From Loxodes magnus (Eukaryota > Ciliophora > Karyorelictea > Loxodida > Loxodidae), in contig CAMPDV010000251.1 in assembly GCA_946699065.1 (NCBI GenBank), positions 124,001 to 188,000 of the forward strand: a stretch of DNA of 64,000 bases, given 5' to 3'. A program made the translations under genes and the position numbers. A model generated the notes under the pieces. That model saw only the letters and a list, made by a program, of their open reading frames with translations, had not been told where the DNA came from and ran no database searches. This document shows positions 13,601-27,652 of this stretch, in pieces. How positions within the stretch are numbered: the stretch's first letter is position 1; each line of letters begins with the position of its first letter.

Positions 13601-13860
13601 ACTTCCTGGAATATTCTAATTTTAGCTTTTATAAATAAAGTTACACTTCAATTGAAAAAATACAAATATTAAAAGAGTTAGAATCATATAATTTCAAAAT
13701 AATCCCATATTTCAGGATACCCATTTAAATTATTAAAATTAGATAAAATCATTAAAATCACTTAAATTCCTAATCAATTCCAATGTTTTTATCAAAGTTC
13801 AAACATAAGAAATAATTGAATAAAACAAATAAAAAATTTTCAGTTTAAAAGAAAAATTGT
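10613..13860. other. Non-coding upstream region shared with second copy
   Basis: This stretch aligns with 45440-48360 along its whole length, but with indels that are not multiples of three (for example an 11-bp difference near 11140 versus 45975). That argues against protein coding. GC is about 20%. A block of about 310 bp (11830-12140) is present here and absent at the matching point near 46700 of the other copy. No RNA gene or domain is recognised. Confidence 0.5.
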
Positions 13861-16800
13861 AGGATTATATAAAAACTTCAAACAAAGTTTGTGAAGAAAA
13901 TTAATTTATTATTCATCTTAATTCTTATGATCGTTTTGTATTTTTTCCAAACAAATAGTGTAGCAACTTTTTTCTATCTATAATTATAGTTAAAAATACT
14001 CACAAGTTAGTTTAAGAAAGTTTACAACTTATTTAAGGTTTGAAACAAAAGAATCTTTAACAAGAATTTTATATTTAAAATATGAAAAAATTACACAAAT
14101 TAAATTAGTAGTTCATGCTAAATTAAAAAGTAAAAAATTAAAGATTTTATATTTTTAACTTAAAAGAAATAAAAAACAAACTTCTTAAATTTTAAAGAAT
14201 CATAAAAATAAAAATAAATTTCGAATATGAAAAAATTTAATTCTTTAGGTGATAAATTTAATAAAAAGATGTAAGATGCTTTTCTTAAAATATTCTATAA
14301 ATTGTTAAAGCATCAACAATTAGATGGAATTATTTATTAATAAAAATTAAAAATTTAGAAAACAAATTTTCTCCCAAAAAATGATGTAAAAATGTATTAA
14401 TATTAAATTTTAGTTAAAATGAAATAAATAAGTTATAAAAATTTAATATGTTTTAATAATAAATAAATTAGCTTTAGAATAACAAGAAAAAATAAAATTT
14501 CATATAGTTTACGTAAATTTGTATTAAATATGCAAAAATATCTAATTAAATGATTTTACTATCTCTTAAAAAACCAGATTTATAGTTATGAATAGCTTTA
14601 ATGAAGTTTGGTAAAAGATTATAGTTAAATAATCAAATTAAATTTAGTAAGTTTAAGCTTTCTCTCTTATTTTAAAAGCTAAACAATAAGATAATTATAA
14701 ATTATAAAATTTTTAAAAGAGAATATTCCTCTTTGTATATCAAGTAATTAAAATTATTTATTTATTTATTTATTTTATTTTATGTAGTTATATTAAATAA
14801 TTAAATCCATTATTTTTCTCTTCTAAATATAATCATTTTTTTATTTAATAATAAAATGTAAAATATTATTTAATTCAGAGATTATTTTATATAATTATTT
14901 ATTTTTTAATTATTTAAGTTTTTATCATCATTTTAACATGTTTTCAAGTAGAAAAATTAGATCTAGATCAGAACTATTTAAACTCAAACAAGTAATTTGA
15001 AAAAATTAATATTTTATACGATTAACTATTATTAATTTGAGATAGTTTATTCCATGAAAAAGAGACTTAATTTTCAATAAAAAATAGATTTATATAACTA
15101 AAAGTAATAAACTTATTTTAATTAAAAAATATTTAAGAAATATTTCCTTTATTAAATTTAGGAAATTTTTGCAAAATTTAAATTTAGTAATAAAAAAATC
15201 AAATTTTTTGCTTTATAATATTAAACTTTATAAACATTTTTAATAATGAATATTGTAAAATAATTTAGATGTGATATGACTAAAATGGACAGATTAAATT
15301 TTGAAATTTTTATATTTTATAATTTTAAATTTATTAATTGATTATGGATTTTTTTCTGTAAGTCGATTATTAAAATTAAGCTATTAAAGTTCTCATATAA
15401 ATAATAATATTATGCAATTTACACTCAAATACTAAGGTTTTTAACTTTAAAAGATTTTATTACTAATAATTAAAGTTATTATGTTTAAAAACATAAGTTT
15501 TTGTGTAAATTTTTATTCTTATATTTATAATTTTTATTAATTTGCTTTGTTATACAAATAAACCATTATCATACATTTTTATTATTATTTAGAGAATATC
15601 GTAGTAAAGAAATTATTATAAGATTTTTGAATATTTTTAGGGAATAAGTTTGATCTTTAAATTAGTTTAAAATTTGAAACTTTTTATTTAACTAAATTTA
15701 AAATAATTATAGCAAAAATTTAGATTCTAAGATTATTAAAAGATAATTATAATTTTATAGAAATGCTTTGCTTTGCTAATTGAAATATACTTTTATCCTT
15801 TATAATTTTATTTTTGCTACTCTTATAATTTAAAAAAAGAAATAAATCTTTTTAGTTCAATCTAAATAAACTTAAAAATAAATAATTAATTAATATAAAA
15901 TAGCAAAATTTAAATTTAATAATTAAATAAGATGCTTATAAAAAGAAAAGTAATACTTAATTATAGAATTAAAAATAAAGATATTCCAAGTGATATAAAA
16001 TATATTTGTATTTTATTAATATAATATCATTTTAAAGTTTATTAAGATTTATCTATAAAAAATTTATTTAATTTTATAAAAAAAATAAATATTACATCAA
16101 CCAACAATATAGCAACTTTAAAATAAATTTTAGTATATTAATTATAAAGATATTGGTAACTAAATTAGATTTAGAAAATAATTATTAATATTTGTCTCAT
16201 AAACTTAATAAGACTTAATTTGCTATATGTAATTATTAATAGTCATTATGTATTAGATTTCATTTTATTTTTAATTTTGTTTGATTTTATTTATTTTTCA
16301 TTTATTATCTAAAAGTCTTATAATTAAAAAATTTGATGCTTAGTTTATTTATTTAAAATTAAATTTATTTATCTTAATTGAGATTAAAATGACTATTTAA
16401 AATAGATAAAGCTATTTATAATTAAATAAATAAAGTTAATTATTTAAGATTTTATCCAAAAGCTAAATTATTAAAGAGTAGCATGGATTAAGATAAATAT
16501 ATTAACTAATTATATAAATATATCTATACATTATTTAGAAATAATTTAATAATTGGTGTTACCTAAACTGTTTAATAAAAGCTTTAAATATTATAATTTA
16601 ATAAAACATTAATAGAACTGTCTATTCTAAATAATATCCTACTATAAAAATTAAGATTTAAATTATTTATAAATTTAATTATTAAACTAAAGATAGTTAT
16701 ATAAGAATAAATTATAATAGATTTATAAATATTTTTTAAATACATATATTATAACAATTGAAGGCTATATAAATATTTAATATTTACTATTTATATTCTC

Positions 16801-19800
16801 TTACAATTTTAAAAATATATGAGAAATTAAAATTATAGTATTAAACTACAAGAATATTTAGTCTAATATTTATTAAATTATTAAAATTGTATTTATTTTT
16901 TTTAAATATAGAGAATTAAAAAAAATTAAGACAATAAATATTTAACTAATAATTTAATTATTTAACCTATTTATCAATTTAATATTTAATAAATGTAATT
17001 TTCTTTCAAGTTGCTATTAAATTATTTTAAAATAATTTTAAATTATATCTTCAAGATATAATATATAAGCATTATCTTCACATTCTTTTTATTTAGTTTT
17101 ATTAATCTTTTCTATTTTTTAACTGAAGAAAATAGAAATATTAAATATTATTTTGATTTAATCTTTTATTCAAATATAGCAAACTCATTGGTTAGTCTAA
17201 CTTTAAAATTTCTATCGTATTTTTTAATTTGAAATTTTAATTTGATATATCATGAAATTATATATGATTTAGTTTTTATAGTTTCTTTAAAGAAGGTATA
17301 ATTATAAAAATATTTAACAAATTAGATAAATTTTAATATAATATAAAATAGATATAAATAAGTTTATTATGTTTGTTGCAAAATATCTATATTAATACAA
17401 TAATATTTAATTTTTATTGGAATTTTTTAATTATGCAACTTGCTTAATTTACTAAACTTTCTAAATAATTATTATTAAATAAAGAAATAAGATTAAATGC
17501 GCTAAGGTAATCTTTTTGTTTGAGTTATTTAATTGTTTTAAAATTAAAAAATTATAATTCTGCTTTTTGAGATTATTTCTAGATTTATCAGAATTAGGCT
17601 GAGATATTTAATAAATAATAATCTTAGCTGATGCTTTCAATTTTAATTATAAACATGTAATGCTAAAAATAATTTAACTTTAGTTTTCTAAATTTAATAA
17701 AATTAATAAATCTATTTGCAACAATAAAATTTCTTAATAAATTAAGTTTAAGTGAACAGTTTTTCTTATATTGTATTTTAGTATAATTAATATTAAATTT
17801 ATTTTATAATTATTAAAGCTTTAAGAGTAAATTATTACTTTTCCTCTAAGTTAATAACAATATATTTAAACATTTATTTCAAATATATAAAATTTTATTT
17901 AATCTATCACATAAAAATAATACTCCTTCTAAATTTAGTAAGGGAATTATCTATATTCGAAGAATCTAAATTCTAGGTACAATTAAATAATAAAAATAAA
18001 TTTTTCAAATCACAGAACTTAATATTTCACTCAAGATTAATTAAATAAACATTTCTAAATAATCTAAAATATAAATAAATAAGTTGCTTTATCTTATTTT
18101 CGCGAGTAACAAATAGATAGTGATTCTCTTTTCTACATTTTTGTAGCAAATATAGAGAAATAATTATAAATAACTTAAAAATTAAATTAAAAAAGTTTGA
18201 TTTGCTATATCAATTTACCTTAGACTAAAATTATAATAAGTACTTGTATAACCTTATTTTATATCTTATCATTTAACAATAAATTTTCTTATATATTTTA
18301 AGTTAGTTTGCCTATTTTTATAAAAATATATAAAAACTAAAGAAATTATTAAATTATATATAGCCTTCTAAAAGTTAAAGGTCTTAATAAATACTTTAAT
18401 TGCTTTTTATAGAAGATTATTTCAATTATTAATATAAAAACTTAAGAAAAATACTTTTATTTAAAACTTAGATATAAACATCTAAAATTGTAGTTTCGCA
18501 TTATTTTCATAGAAAACTGAAAGAAAATTAGAAAAAATTCTGAATTTTAGGTTGGATATTTAAATAATAAAAGCTAATGTAATTAGTATGTGTTTCTAAA
18601 TACATTTTAGAGACTATATAAATAAAAATAAATTATGAAATAATTAAATAATTAATTAAAGAAATAATTAAATAAGAAAAATATAATTAAAAAACTTATT
18701 AAAGTGATTTATAAATAAATATGATAAAAGCGAAGAAAAAAATCAGAATTTATAGAATTTTCTTTTCAAGAAAATTTACATTTAATTAATATATTATGCA
18801 TAATATAAAATTTAAGATCATAAAATAATTATAAAAGCATAAATTTAAGAACTTTTATCAAATATAAATAAATTAAAAATATAAGACAATCGTATTCTAG
18901 CTTATTCTAAAATGACTTCTAAAATATTACCAAATTATCCAAAATTAAGAAGCAAACTAAATAAAATCTAAAAATAGAAAATTTTATATCTATCTTTCTT
19001 TATCTCTATTTTTGCAACCTCAGATAAATTTAATAATAATAAAATTATATATAATTCTTCCAAATTAATATTTAATTAATATGCTGCTTTTATTGCGTCT
19101 TTTTAAGAATTAAAAAAATTAAATTATTTACCTAATAAACAAATTTTTTCTAACTATCTTTAATTTTTATTAAGTATAATAATTTATATCATTTTTTAAT
19201 TTGCTTTTGTTATTCTTATTTTCTGGAATTGAACTTATAATTAATATTTTTAAATTAAGAAATTCATTTATTAGATAAAATTCGCTTAGTTAGTCTCCAT
19301 AATTAATAAATTTTATAAGTGATTATTTAATTTAAAATTAATTTTCTCTGATATTTTATGATTTTTCATATACAATAGGACTTAATTATTATTTTATTAA
19401 GTATTATATTTTTATTTATCAATTTCTCTTTAAAATTATAATATTTTATCTTCTTAGAGTTTAATTTATTTCCTTCTATTTTTATTTTTTATATAAACTT
19501 GTTATATAGACATTAAAATATTATTTAACTTAGACAATACAAATATTAAATCATTATCAAAATGTAAATTAAATAATTATTAATTTTAAAACATTAGCTA
19601 ATTAATAAACCAAGTAATCATATTTTAGAATAAATTTAGATAGGCCATATATTCATTTTATAAATGGCATAATAAATAAGTGCTTAGCAGATGATTAAAA
19701 GCATATTTCCTTTTCTTAATTTAAATTCTGAAAAACATTAAAAGGAATCTGATGTAAATTATAAAAAATTAAATAAAATAATGAAAATAAAAATTGAAAA

Positions 19801-20259
19801 TAATATTTAAAAAAAAGAATATCATTATTAATAAGAGAATAAAGATGGATAATTTATACTAATTGTTTTCTATATTTATTAGTATACATTTTTAAGAATA
19901 TTATTTTATAACAATTTAATTATTTTAATAGACAAATTACTTAAAATTATTTTAAATTAAGAAGTAAATTATTCTTAAATAAGACTAAAGTGTTTCTCAA
20001 TTATTTTTATTTTAAAAATTAATAAAAATATATATTTTAAATAATAATAGAGAAAATTAAAATAGAAACAAAGAAAGATATTTTATAATAGATTTAAGAA
20101 ACAATTTATAAGATAATTAAAGATAATTTAATTATTTTTCTTAGATTTTAAATCTTATTATTAATTTATCTATATTTTAAAACCTGAAAATAAATAGTTT
20201 TTTATTCATATTGGTTGTTATTAGTTATTGATTTTTAACTTGCTACATAATAAATAAAT
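13861..20259. other. Very AT-rich non-coding stretch
   Basis: GC falls to roughly 12-16%, with long A/T runs and no protein motif in any frame. From about 14290 it is alignable, with many gaps, to 55610-58910 in the second copy, showing that it belongs to the segmental duplication. In copy 2 the equivalent of 13780-14290 is expanded to about 7 kb by retroelements. I see no gene, tRNA or structured RNA here. Confidence 0.5.
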
Positions 20260-20273
20260 ACCTATTACTCTTA

Positions 20274-21095
20274 AAAAAAAATGGCGGAATGGGACAAAGG
20301 CTTTCTCGACTAAAAGGCTTCTCGTAGCTCCTTAGATCAATCTTTCCAGCTCTAACAAACTCCAACAAAGACAAAAAGAAATAATATTGTAAAATCTAAG
20401 AAGAAAAATAATTTCCTTCCAAGATTTCAAAAAAGAGTTACACCTTCGAACAACTTATGAACTTAGATAAAAAGTCTCTTGTTTAAATCATTTTTGTTTA
20501 CATTGATAAAGTAGAGAACCTCGAACATTACTTCATGAGTTTACAATAAGACTTATAAGATCATGTCGAGGATGAGAGACCGCATAATGAATTTGTGACC
20601 AAAGAGGACATTAACAACAGATATTAAGAAATAGAATGCGATATAGTAAGAATTGATGAATAAATGGGAACAGATTTCTTAAAGTATGAAAACGCATTTT
20701 AACAAATAACGGACATAAAAAAGAGACTAGGAAAATTAGAGGAATAAGACCTAAAAAGAAAAATGATCCAATGGTAATAGAAGAATAACTTATGACAACA
20801 GAAAAATCTTGAAAGTAAAAATGTTATATATGCGGCAGTTTATTCCATTTATGAAAAAAGTGTAGGATGAATTGGTAAATAAGAAAAAATATTTGGAAAG
20901 AACTTACAAATTTTTATACTTCCTCGGATGGTTAGCTTTGAAGAAAAAAGATAACTCCAAGACCATTCAGAAAGCTCGGAAGTGAACTTGGGTGGAGACA
21001 CCGGCAAGTTCGAGACCCTGTAAAAGGTAATGCAGGGGTTATGAACCTATTAAGGAAACATTCAATTATCCATAAAATTTTTAATTTAATTTAAA
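20274..21095 (+). mobile_element. Gag-only (half-LINE-like) retroelement with TSD
   Basis: A block of clearly higher GC (about 34%) in AT-rich DNA, starting A8-ATGGCGGAATGG. It carries a decayed Gag-like frame with coiled coil and a CCHC knuckle, but no reverse transcriptase. It is flanked by ACCTATTACTCTTA (20260-20273) and ACCTATTATTCTTA (21096-21109), a 13/14-bp target-site duplication. The matching site in the second copy (near 58905) lacks the insert, so the empty site is visible within the same window. Near the end, GACCCTG...CAGGGGTT (about 21015-21042) can form a small stem, as in related elements. Mobilisation by the LINE's enzyme is inferred. Confidence 0.75.
20281..21050 (+). pseudogene. 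Gag-like ORF1 with CCHC zinc knuckle, frameshifted
   Basis: Starts MAEWDKGFLDQK and has a Lys-rich head. A coiled-coil segment (FEQLMNLDKKSLVQII onward) lies in another frame from about 20410. The stretch starting DPMVIEE, in a third frame, leads into the knuckle at 20822-20863: CYICGSLFHLWKKC, i.e. CX2CX4HX4C with Trp encoded by TGA. The order head, coiled coil, DPM(M/V)IEE, knuckle matches the element at 49.1 kb. At least two frameshifts make it non-functional as read. Such proteins bind retroelement RNA. Confidence 0.65.
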
Positions 21096-21109
21096 ACCTA
21101 TTATTCTTA

Positions 21110-24100
21110 TTTTAATATCTTTTTAAAAGTGAAGAAAGAGACCAAATTAATTATTATATATTTTAATTTTTCATATTAATAAAAAAAATAATAAAATATA
21201 GGATAAGGATAATTTATTTAAAAAGAATGCAATAATTTACTTAAGGAATTGGATAGAAATCAGTAATTTAAAATTTTAGATCTTAATTTTATAAAAAACT
21301 AAAGATTAAAATTAGAAATGGTTAAAATACTTTAATTTTTGTTTATTTTTTATTTTATAAAAAATTATTTTTCCTAAATAAATAATTAATTGATATTTAT
21401 AAATTAAACAAAGTATATTTATTTCATTTTTTAATAATTATATCCCTAATTAGTAAATCGAAAGCTTTTTAATTTTAATTTTTAATTTTCTAATAAATTT
21501 TTTTCTTTCTCTTTCTCTTTTACTTTATAAAAGATTTTTAAAGTTTTTTGTAAAATAAAGAAGATAAAGATGACAGTTAAAATTCTTAAAACAACTAAAG
21601 TTATGCAAAAAATTTAAATTATTTAAGTTTGAAAGCTATAAACTTAATATAATGATTAGCTTTTTAATTAATATTAATACTTATAAAGTTATTTTATAAT
21701 TAAGTTTAAATTAAATATTGATCTTATACATGCTATTTTGTGATGAATCTTTTAAATTAAGATTATATTTATTTTAATTTTATTTATTTTAATTTAGATA
21801 CTAATAAAAAAGGAAAGATATGTATAAACATAGATTTTATTTATAAAATACAAAGATAGAAATTTTGTTAATTCCTCTTAAAATTAATTAAGTTAAAGAC
21901 AATATAAAATATTATAAAATATTATAAAATATAATAATAGTTTATATATTTAGATTGTTATTAAAAATAAAATAAAGAATAAGTATTTTATATAAATACA
22001 ACATTGTACATTTATAAAATTAGCAAGGCTGTATTTATTAATTTTAAAATATTTTAGTAATAAAAAGTTATTAATTAATTAAAATTTTGTATATGATTTT
22101 ACTTTTAATGATATCCATGTAATTTATTTAAATTATATTCTAATTTTAGTTTGATTACTAAAATTTAATATTTATAATATATCATTGCTTTTTTATTTTA
22201 TTTTATTATTATAAATAAAATAAACTTAGAAAATAAAATAAAAGAAGGTTATTATCTATAAAATTTTGTATAGATAAATATAAAATCTAAATACATTAAG
22301 CATGAAAAATTAAGATATTAATTAATTAAAATTACTCTTATTATTTTATTATTTAATTAGCTTCTTTATTTTGAAAAATCTATAATTAAATCAGAAGTGC
22401 AAGGATAAATATAATTAAAAAAAAAATCTTAGCAACTGAAATAGCTATAAAAATTAAATAGTAAGAACTGAATAAGATTTTAATAAAAATGGAAAGGAAA
22501 TTATGAGTCAATTAATTAAAAAAAGTTTATTTACAACTTTATATTAAAAAAAATAAAATTTTGATTTAATTTTAACTTATTTCCTAAGATTTGAAATATA
22601 TAAAATATACACATAAAATAATCTTAGGAATAGATTGAATTGTAAATAGCTTGTAGATAAAATCTTTATAAGTGAAATGATTCAATAAATAAATATATTT
22701 TAGAAATAATTTATTAATTCTATATGAAAGTTTAATATCCTTAATAACTAAAACTTATGTTTAATTGAAATAATAAACTAAAAATAATATGAATATAAAC
22801 AAATTTTTCTAATTAAATAAAGATATTTTAATTTATAATTATTTATTTAAAATATTAAAGTTACAATAATAATTTCTTATTATAACGCTTTGCTCTTTTA
22901 ATAATAGATATATATATCATTTAAACTTTATCTTTGTAAATTCTTATAATTTTTCTAGAGGTAAATATCTCTTTATTAGTTCTAATAAATTTTAAATTTA
23001 TAAATAAGTAATATGTATATGTAAATTAGTAAAATTAGCAGCTTAAAATTATATTATTATTATCCTCCTTTTCATTAGTTGTGGCTTTTCTTACTTTTAA
23101 ATAAATTTAAAAAAATCAAATTTTAATTTAAAATCTCTCTTTAAGTTTATTTTTCAAAAGTTTAGATGTTTATAGAAATAAAAACTATATATAGTTAAAT
23201 TAAGTTAAAACGATATTAATATCCACTATAGAGCATTTTTCAAAGTTATAAAATGATTTAGGTTTAAGAACTTTAATTAATTTAGATATCTTTAAGGGTA
23301 AAAGCTGGTAATAGTATAAGCTAATTAAAAATAATTATATCTTAGTTTGATTATAGTTATGCAGTTTATTAATATAACCAAATTTTTAAATTTATTATGA
23401 TATATCTTTCAAGGATTTTCTTATTTATTTTAATAGCAAAAATAAATGATTAAATGAGAGTGTGATGAAATTTAAATTAAATATAACTTTATTAATGATA
23501 AAACTTTAATAACTTAAGATAAATTTAATACAGATTACTATTAATACCTACATAATAACTATATAATTTTACCTTTCTAGTTAGTCATATTTATTTGCTA
23601 TTTATAACTATTTTTAGTTCTAATTTTTATTTAATTTAATAGCTTAAAATCTTATAACTTATAATATAATATCTGATTTATTTATTTTATTTAAATTCAT
23701 TTATAAAGCTAAGGTTAAATTTACTTTATAAAAAGAAACAAAAGTTATATATAAGTATAAATTTTAGAAAATATTATTATTTATATCTACCAAAAATAGA
23801 AATTAATAAATTATAAGATATATAACTAAATAGATTGTAATAAAAAGCTATTCATTATAATAATATAACTTAGAGATATTTAAAATTACTAATGCTAGTA
23901 TAAATTGCTTTATTATAAATTTAATTATAAATATATTAATTAGGAATAAGAGTGTTATTATCTGCCCATTCTAAAAGATGCTATTATAATTTATGATTAT
24001 TATATTTAGTTATTTGAATTAAGATAAACATAAATATAGAAATAAATATAAATTTGAAACCTTTAAAAGCAATTATCTTTTAAAAATTTAAAGCTATGCA

Positions 24101-25499
24101 AGTATTTAAAATTAATTATTTAACATTTAAAATTTTATTTGGAAAATTCCAAATATAATTATTAAAAGGGGAGTTTATAAAATTAAATTAGCTCTTTTTT
24201 TCCTTTTAATTAATAAAAATTCTTCAATCTTTTAAAAATTTTCTGAAACACGACGAGAATATACATAAAAAGACCTGATCCTGGATATTTGACTAATATT
24301 TTTCTTATTTAGTATATTAATTAGCTAGTAACTAATTTACTATTTATTCTTTATAAAAATTCTATATTAAGTAGGATGCTATTTTCATTAAAATAGATTA
24401 TATAGATTAAATTTTAATCTTAAGATAAAATTTATAAATATAACCCTCATTCTCTTTTTCTCATTTAATTTTGATTTTCCTTTTTTAAATAAAATATAAA
24501 GAAAGATTTAATAAAAATGTAGCTTTAATAATTAATCCCAATTAGCAAATAAATTATTTTAAATCTAAATACAATTTTATTATAATTCTTAACTAAAATT
24601 TATTACTAAAAATCATTAAGAAAGCTGAGGTTTATTAATTGAGTGCTTGTCATTTAAATAAGCGTAATTATATAAAATATATACACATATAATTATATAC
24701 ATTTTTAGGAATTTTAGATTAAAAATTTATAGCTTTTTAGCTTTCCAAATAATAAATTCTTATATAATAATAATTGCAAGATTAGATAAATTTAGATATT
24801 TATTAAGTTTAAGTTAATTAATATATTTGATAATAAAAAATTAAATTAAAGCTTTTAAATTATTTTAAGAATAATCGAAATTAACTTAAGAGAAACCAAA
24901 TTATTATCTTAGCTGATAATTTTAGTTTTCTAATTTTAAAGTGTTAAATAATTTAATTTTTAAGAATAAAATTTAGTTTATGCAAACTAAGAGTGTTTAT
25001 AACTTTTTTATTTTAGCTTTTTAATAGCTAGATAATCCTTAAACTTAATTTTTATTAAACTTAAGTTTCATTAGTAGACAGTTTTTCTTTAATAAAGTAG
25101 CATATGTATTAAAATTAATTAAAAAATATAAATAATTTTGAAATGTTCTAATATATACAGTTTCTATCTCTATGCTCAAAAATAAAGATTTAAATAAAAA
25201 TATATAATATTTGAGTTTTAATTAAGTTAAAAAATAACAATTTTTAATAAATGTTAGAAATAATATATTATGAATAATTGAAATAAAATGTATAAATCAT
25301 CTTTTAACAATTTCGTTATTATTTTCTTAATTTTTATAGAACTATAGCTTAATAATTTTCTTCTTCTATATTTTTGTAAGAAATATATGAAATATTTATA
25401 AAAAGCCAATGATAATTAAGATGAATATTAGATAAATAAAATTTGATTTCATATACCAAAGTCTCTTAAATATTAAAATATAATAAATTAATATAAGTA
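21110..25499. other. Very AT-rich non-coding stretch
   Basis: GC is about 13-18%. The first ~300 bp align loosely with 58920-59200, continuing the segmental duplication past the retroelement. A small patch of higher GC at 24245-24285 has no recognisable content. No domain, RNA gene or tandem array is seen. Confidence 0.45.
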
Positions 25500-26550
25500 A
25501 TTTGGTAAATCTCTTCTCTTTATAATAAAGATTCTTATATATTTTAGTTTAGTGATATCTCTTTAATTCAAATTAATTTTTAACTAAATTATTAATTCTA
25601 ATTATTATAATCCTACTATTCTTTGTGATTACTTCAATGCTTTACTACTTAACTATGTAATAGGCTCATATCAAGAGAAACACTCAAATAATATTATATT
25701 TTATAATAGCTAAAGAGATTATTATTTTAAATGCTTTGGAAACTAACACTTTTATTCACAAACAAATGGCTTATGCTATTGTAATTACTACTTCTTAGCA
25801 ACTTCATATCTTAATTCAGATAACTTTTTTGACTTTATACTAATACAAGACTAAGACTTACATACTGAACACTTAGCATGATATTTAAATATAACATGGG
25901 AAGTTCTGAATAAAGATAAAAGAAACGCTAACTCTTTAAGATTTCCAAATTAAAAAATTAAGAAATCAGATTTTATTAATATAATCTTTCATGGGACATT
26001 TTTAATAATCTGAATTACTAGATTAAGCAACCTTGAAAATCAATACCAATTTACCTGTGATCTTATTAATTATAATATTGAGATAGTACTTTAATTATAA
26101 ACACAAAGGAAAATACTGTAAATTGTCGGATTTTTTAACCAAGTTATTCTCTTAAATCATAAAAGATTATTAAAATATATAAAGCGTTTTGCCTTATATG
26201 GTTGTCATAATTAGGAAATTACAAACCTTTATTAGATTAAAATTTTATCTAATAAAGGCAACTTATGCAAATGTTGGAAAGGCAAACAATAAAAAGTAAA
26301 AAAAGAAAAGCATAGAGAACTCAACATAAATCAGTAAATAAAGTTAAGGCAAGCGAAAAACAAACTTAATTCAAAATTCGAAATAGAATGAATTTTAACT
26401 CCAGTTAACAACAAAAATATATTGAAAACTAGGAAGTTATTGCTTTTGGTAAAAAGTCAAACTTAAGTAATGAAGATATTAAATTTTTAAAAAGAAAATA
26501 GAAGGAAAAATAGAAAATAATCTATTATATTAAATCGGTAATAAAATCGT
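25500..26550 (+). CDS. Possible coding exon or gene remnant, unknown product
   Basis: GC rises to about 25% between two poorer stretches. One frame (codons in phase with GATTACTTCAATGCT near 25627) reads about 340 residues with only about three TGA codons and a balanced composition: repeated Cys/Tyr/Asn near the start (FKCFGNQHFYSQTNGLCYC), a hydrophobic segment (FINIIFHGTFLIIW) and a Lys-rich end (CKCWKGKQQKVKKEKH). Near 25950-26400 another frame also looks protein-like, so a frameshift or chance is possible. No start codon is clear and no family is recognised. It could be the remains of another mobile element. Confidence 0.3.
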
Positions 26551-26664
26551 CTTTAAAAAGGCCTCTTTTTGCAATATTGGAAATTAAATCATAAAAACTC
26601 AATTAGCTAACAATAAAACTGCAAGTAGTATGATATCTGAACTCATTAAATTGGCTAAGAATTT

Positions 26665-27641
26665 AATAATAATAATAATATTAATTTATGTTTTCCATTT
26701 TAGGGATTTTCAATCCCGTCAGGAAGACGGCAATTCATGCTCCCTGCTGTTAAATATAAAGTTTGGGTCGCCCAATTTTTGCGAGATTGGGAACTCGGAT
26801 TTTTCCAGGTTTTCCCTCCTTTAACTTGCCTTGGTTCTTTCTTGATTTTTTATATTGAACCATCCGGGTTACAATATATTCTTTTCATTCTTTTTTCATT
26901 CTTTTTTCTTATTTTTTCTTCTTTTTTTACTCTTTTATCCAAAGTTTCTTTATTTCTATTAGAATTTCCAATACTTTCGCTAAAGATATCATACGCTTCC
27001 TTAGCAGAAACATTTCTTTTTGATTTTTAATTATCTTTCTTGATGGGTTTGCTCTTTTTTGGCTTCAATTTCCATTTATATAGCTCCAGTTTCGCATTGA
27101 TCTTTCTTTAATGTTTACAATTTCTCTTCTATTTTTTCGAGTCTGTTATCTAGTTCAGTCTGTTTCTGAAGCTAATTTTAGGATTAGCTATTCTGACTTT
27201 CTGATATGTTTCAAAAGACGCCTAGTTCTCTTTCCTAGGACATGAATCTTGACTCCATTCCTTCAGCTGGATTAAGTTCTTGCATTAGCTTCTCATTGTC
27301 CTTCCTAAGCTTTTTGACCTCTTCCTGGAGGTTTAATACAACTTTAATGAGCTGTTCCATGCTCCTCTGACCAGAAGGGTTAAAATCTGAGATCTCCTGG
27401 TGCAAAGCAGATTTCACCTGTTTTCTAGGTTTCTCCTAAGACGTTGGAATAAGCACATGAGTGCTTTTCTGAGTCTTTTAAGTTCTTCGTAGCTCTATTA
27501 TATTTAAGGTTGTTAAGATTATTAAGAAAAAGGCTAGGGTTAAGTGTAAGAAAATTACCCGAGATTTGTTTTTGGTTTCCTCTCTTTCTTCGAGGAGGTG
27601 GTAAAGAAACCCTTTTTGAAGCCTTCCATTTTTTAATTTTT
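26665..27641 (-). mobile_element. Gag-only retroelement copy, minus strand, with TSD
   Basis: Reads on the minus strand from AAAATTAAAAAATGGAAGG (about 27641) to a (TTA)n-like tail at 26665-26690. Flanks are GCTAAGAATTT (26654-26664) and GCAAAGAATTT (27642-27652), a 10/11-bp target-site duplication. The 3' end carries the hairpin GGGATT-ga-AATCCC near 26700. It is a clear relative (about 85% by eye) of the element at 53669-54636, including the 170 bp next to the tail. No endonuclease or reverse transcriptase is present. Confidence 0.75.
26700..27630 (-). pseudogene. Gag-like ORF1 with coiled coil, frameshifted
   Basis: Begins MEGFKKGFFTTSSK, followed by a Gln-rich segment (SQQSQQPQIQQ). After a frameshift it continues through EKPRKQVKSALHQE and a heptad-rich coiled coil (MEQLIKVVLNLQEEVKKLRK), then MESRFMSQERELGVFWNIS and a Lys-rich region. 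The C-terminus in the best frame contains KLGDPNFIFNSREHELPSSW, where Trp is TGA. The zinc knuckle seen in related copies is not evident here. The same blocks occur in order in the 53.7-kb copy, with the frame broken at a different point, so both are decayed descendants of one intact ORF. Confidence 0.6.
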
Positions 27642-27652
27642 GCAAAGAATTT

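Noticed and set aside
13900-20250. Long open frames in AT-rich DNA as genes
   Set aside because: With all three stop codons possibly sense, every frame stays open. GC of 12-16%, no motif and poor conservation against the second copy argue against coding.
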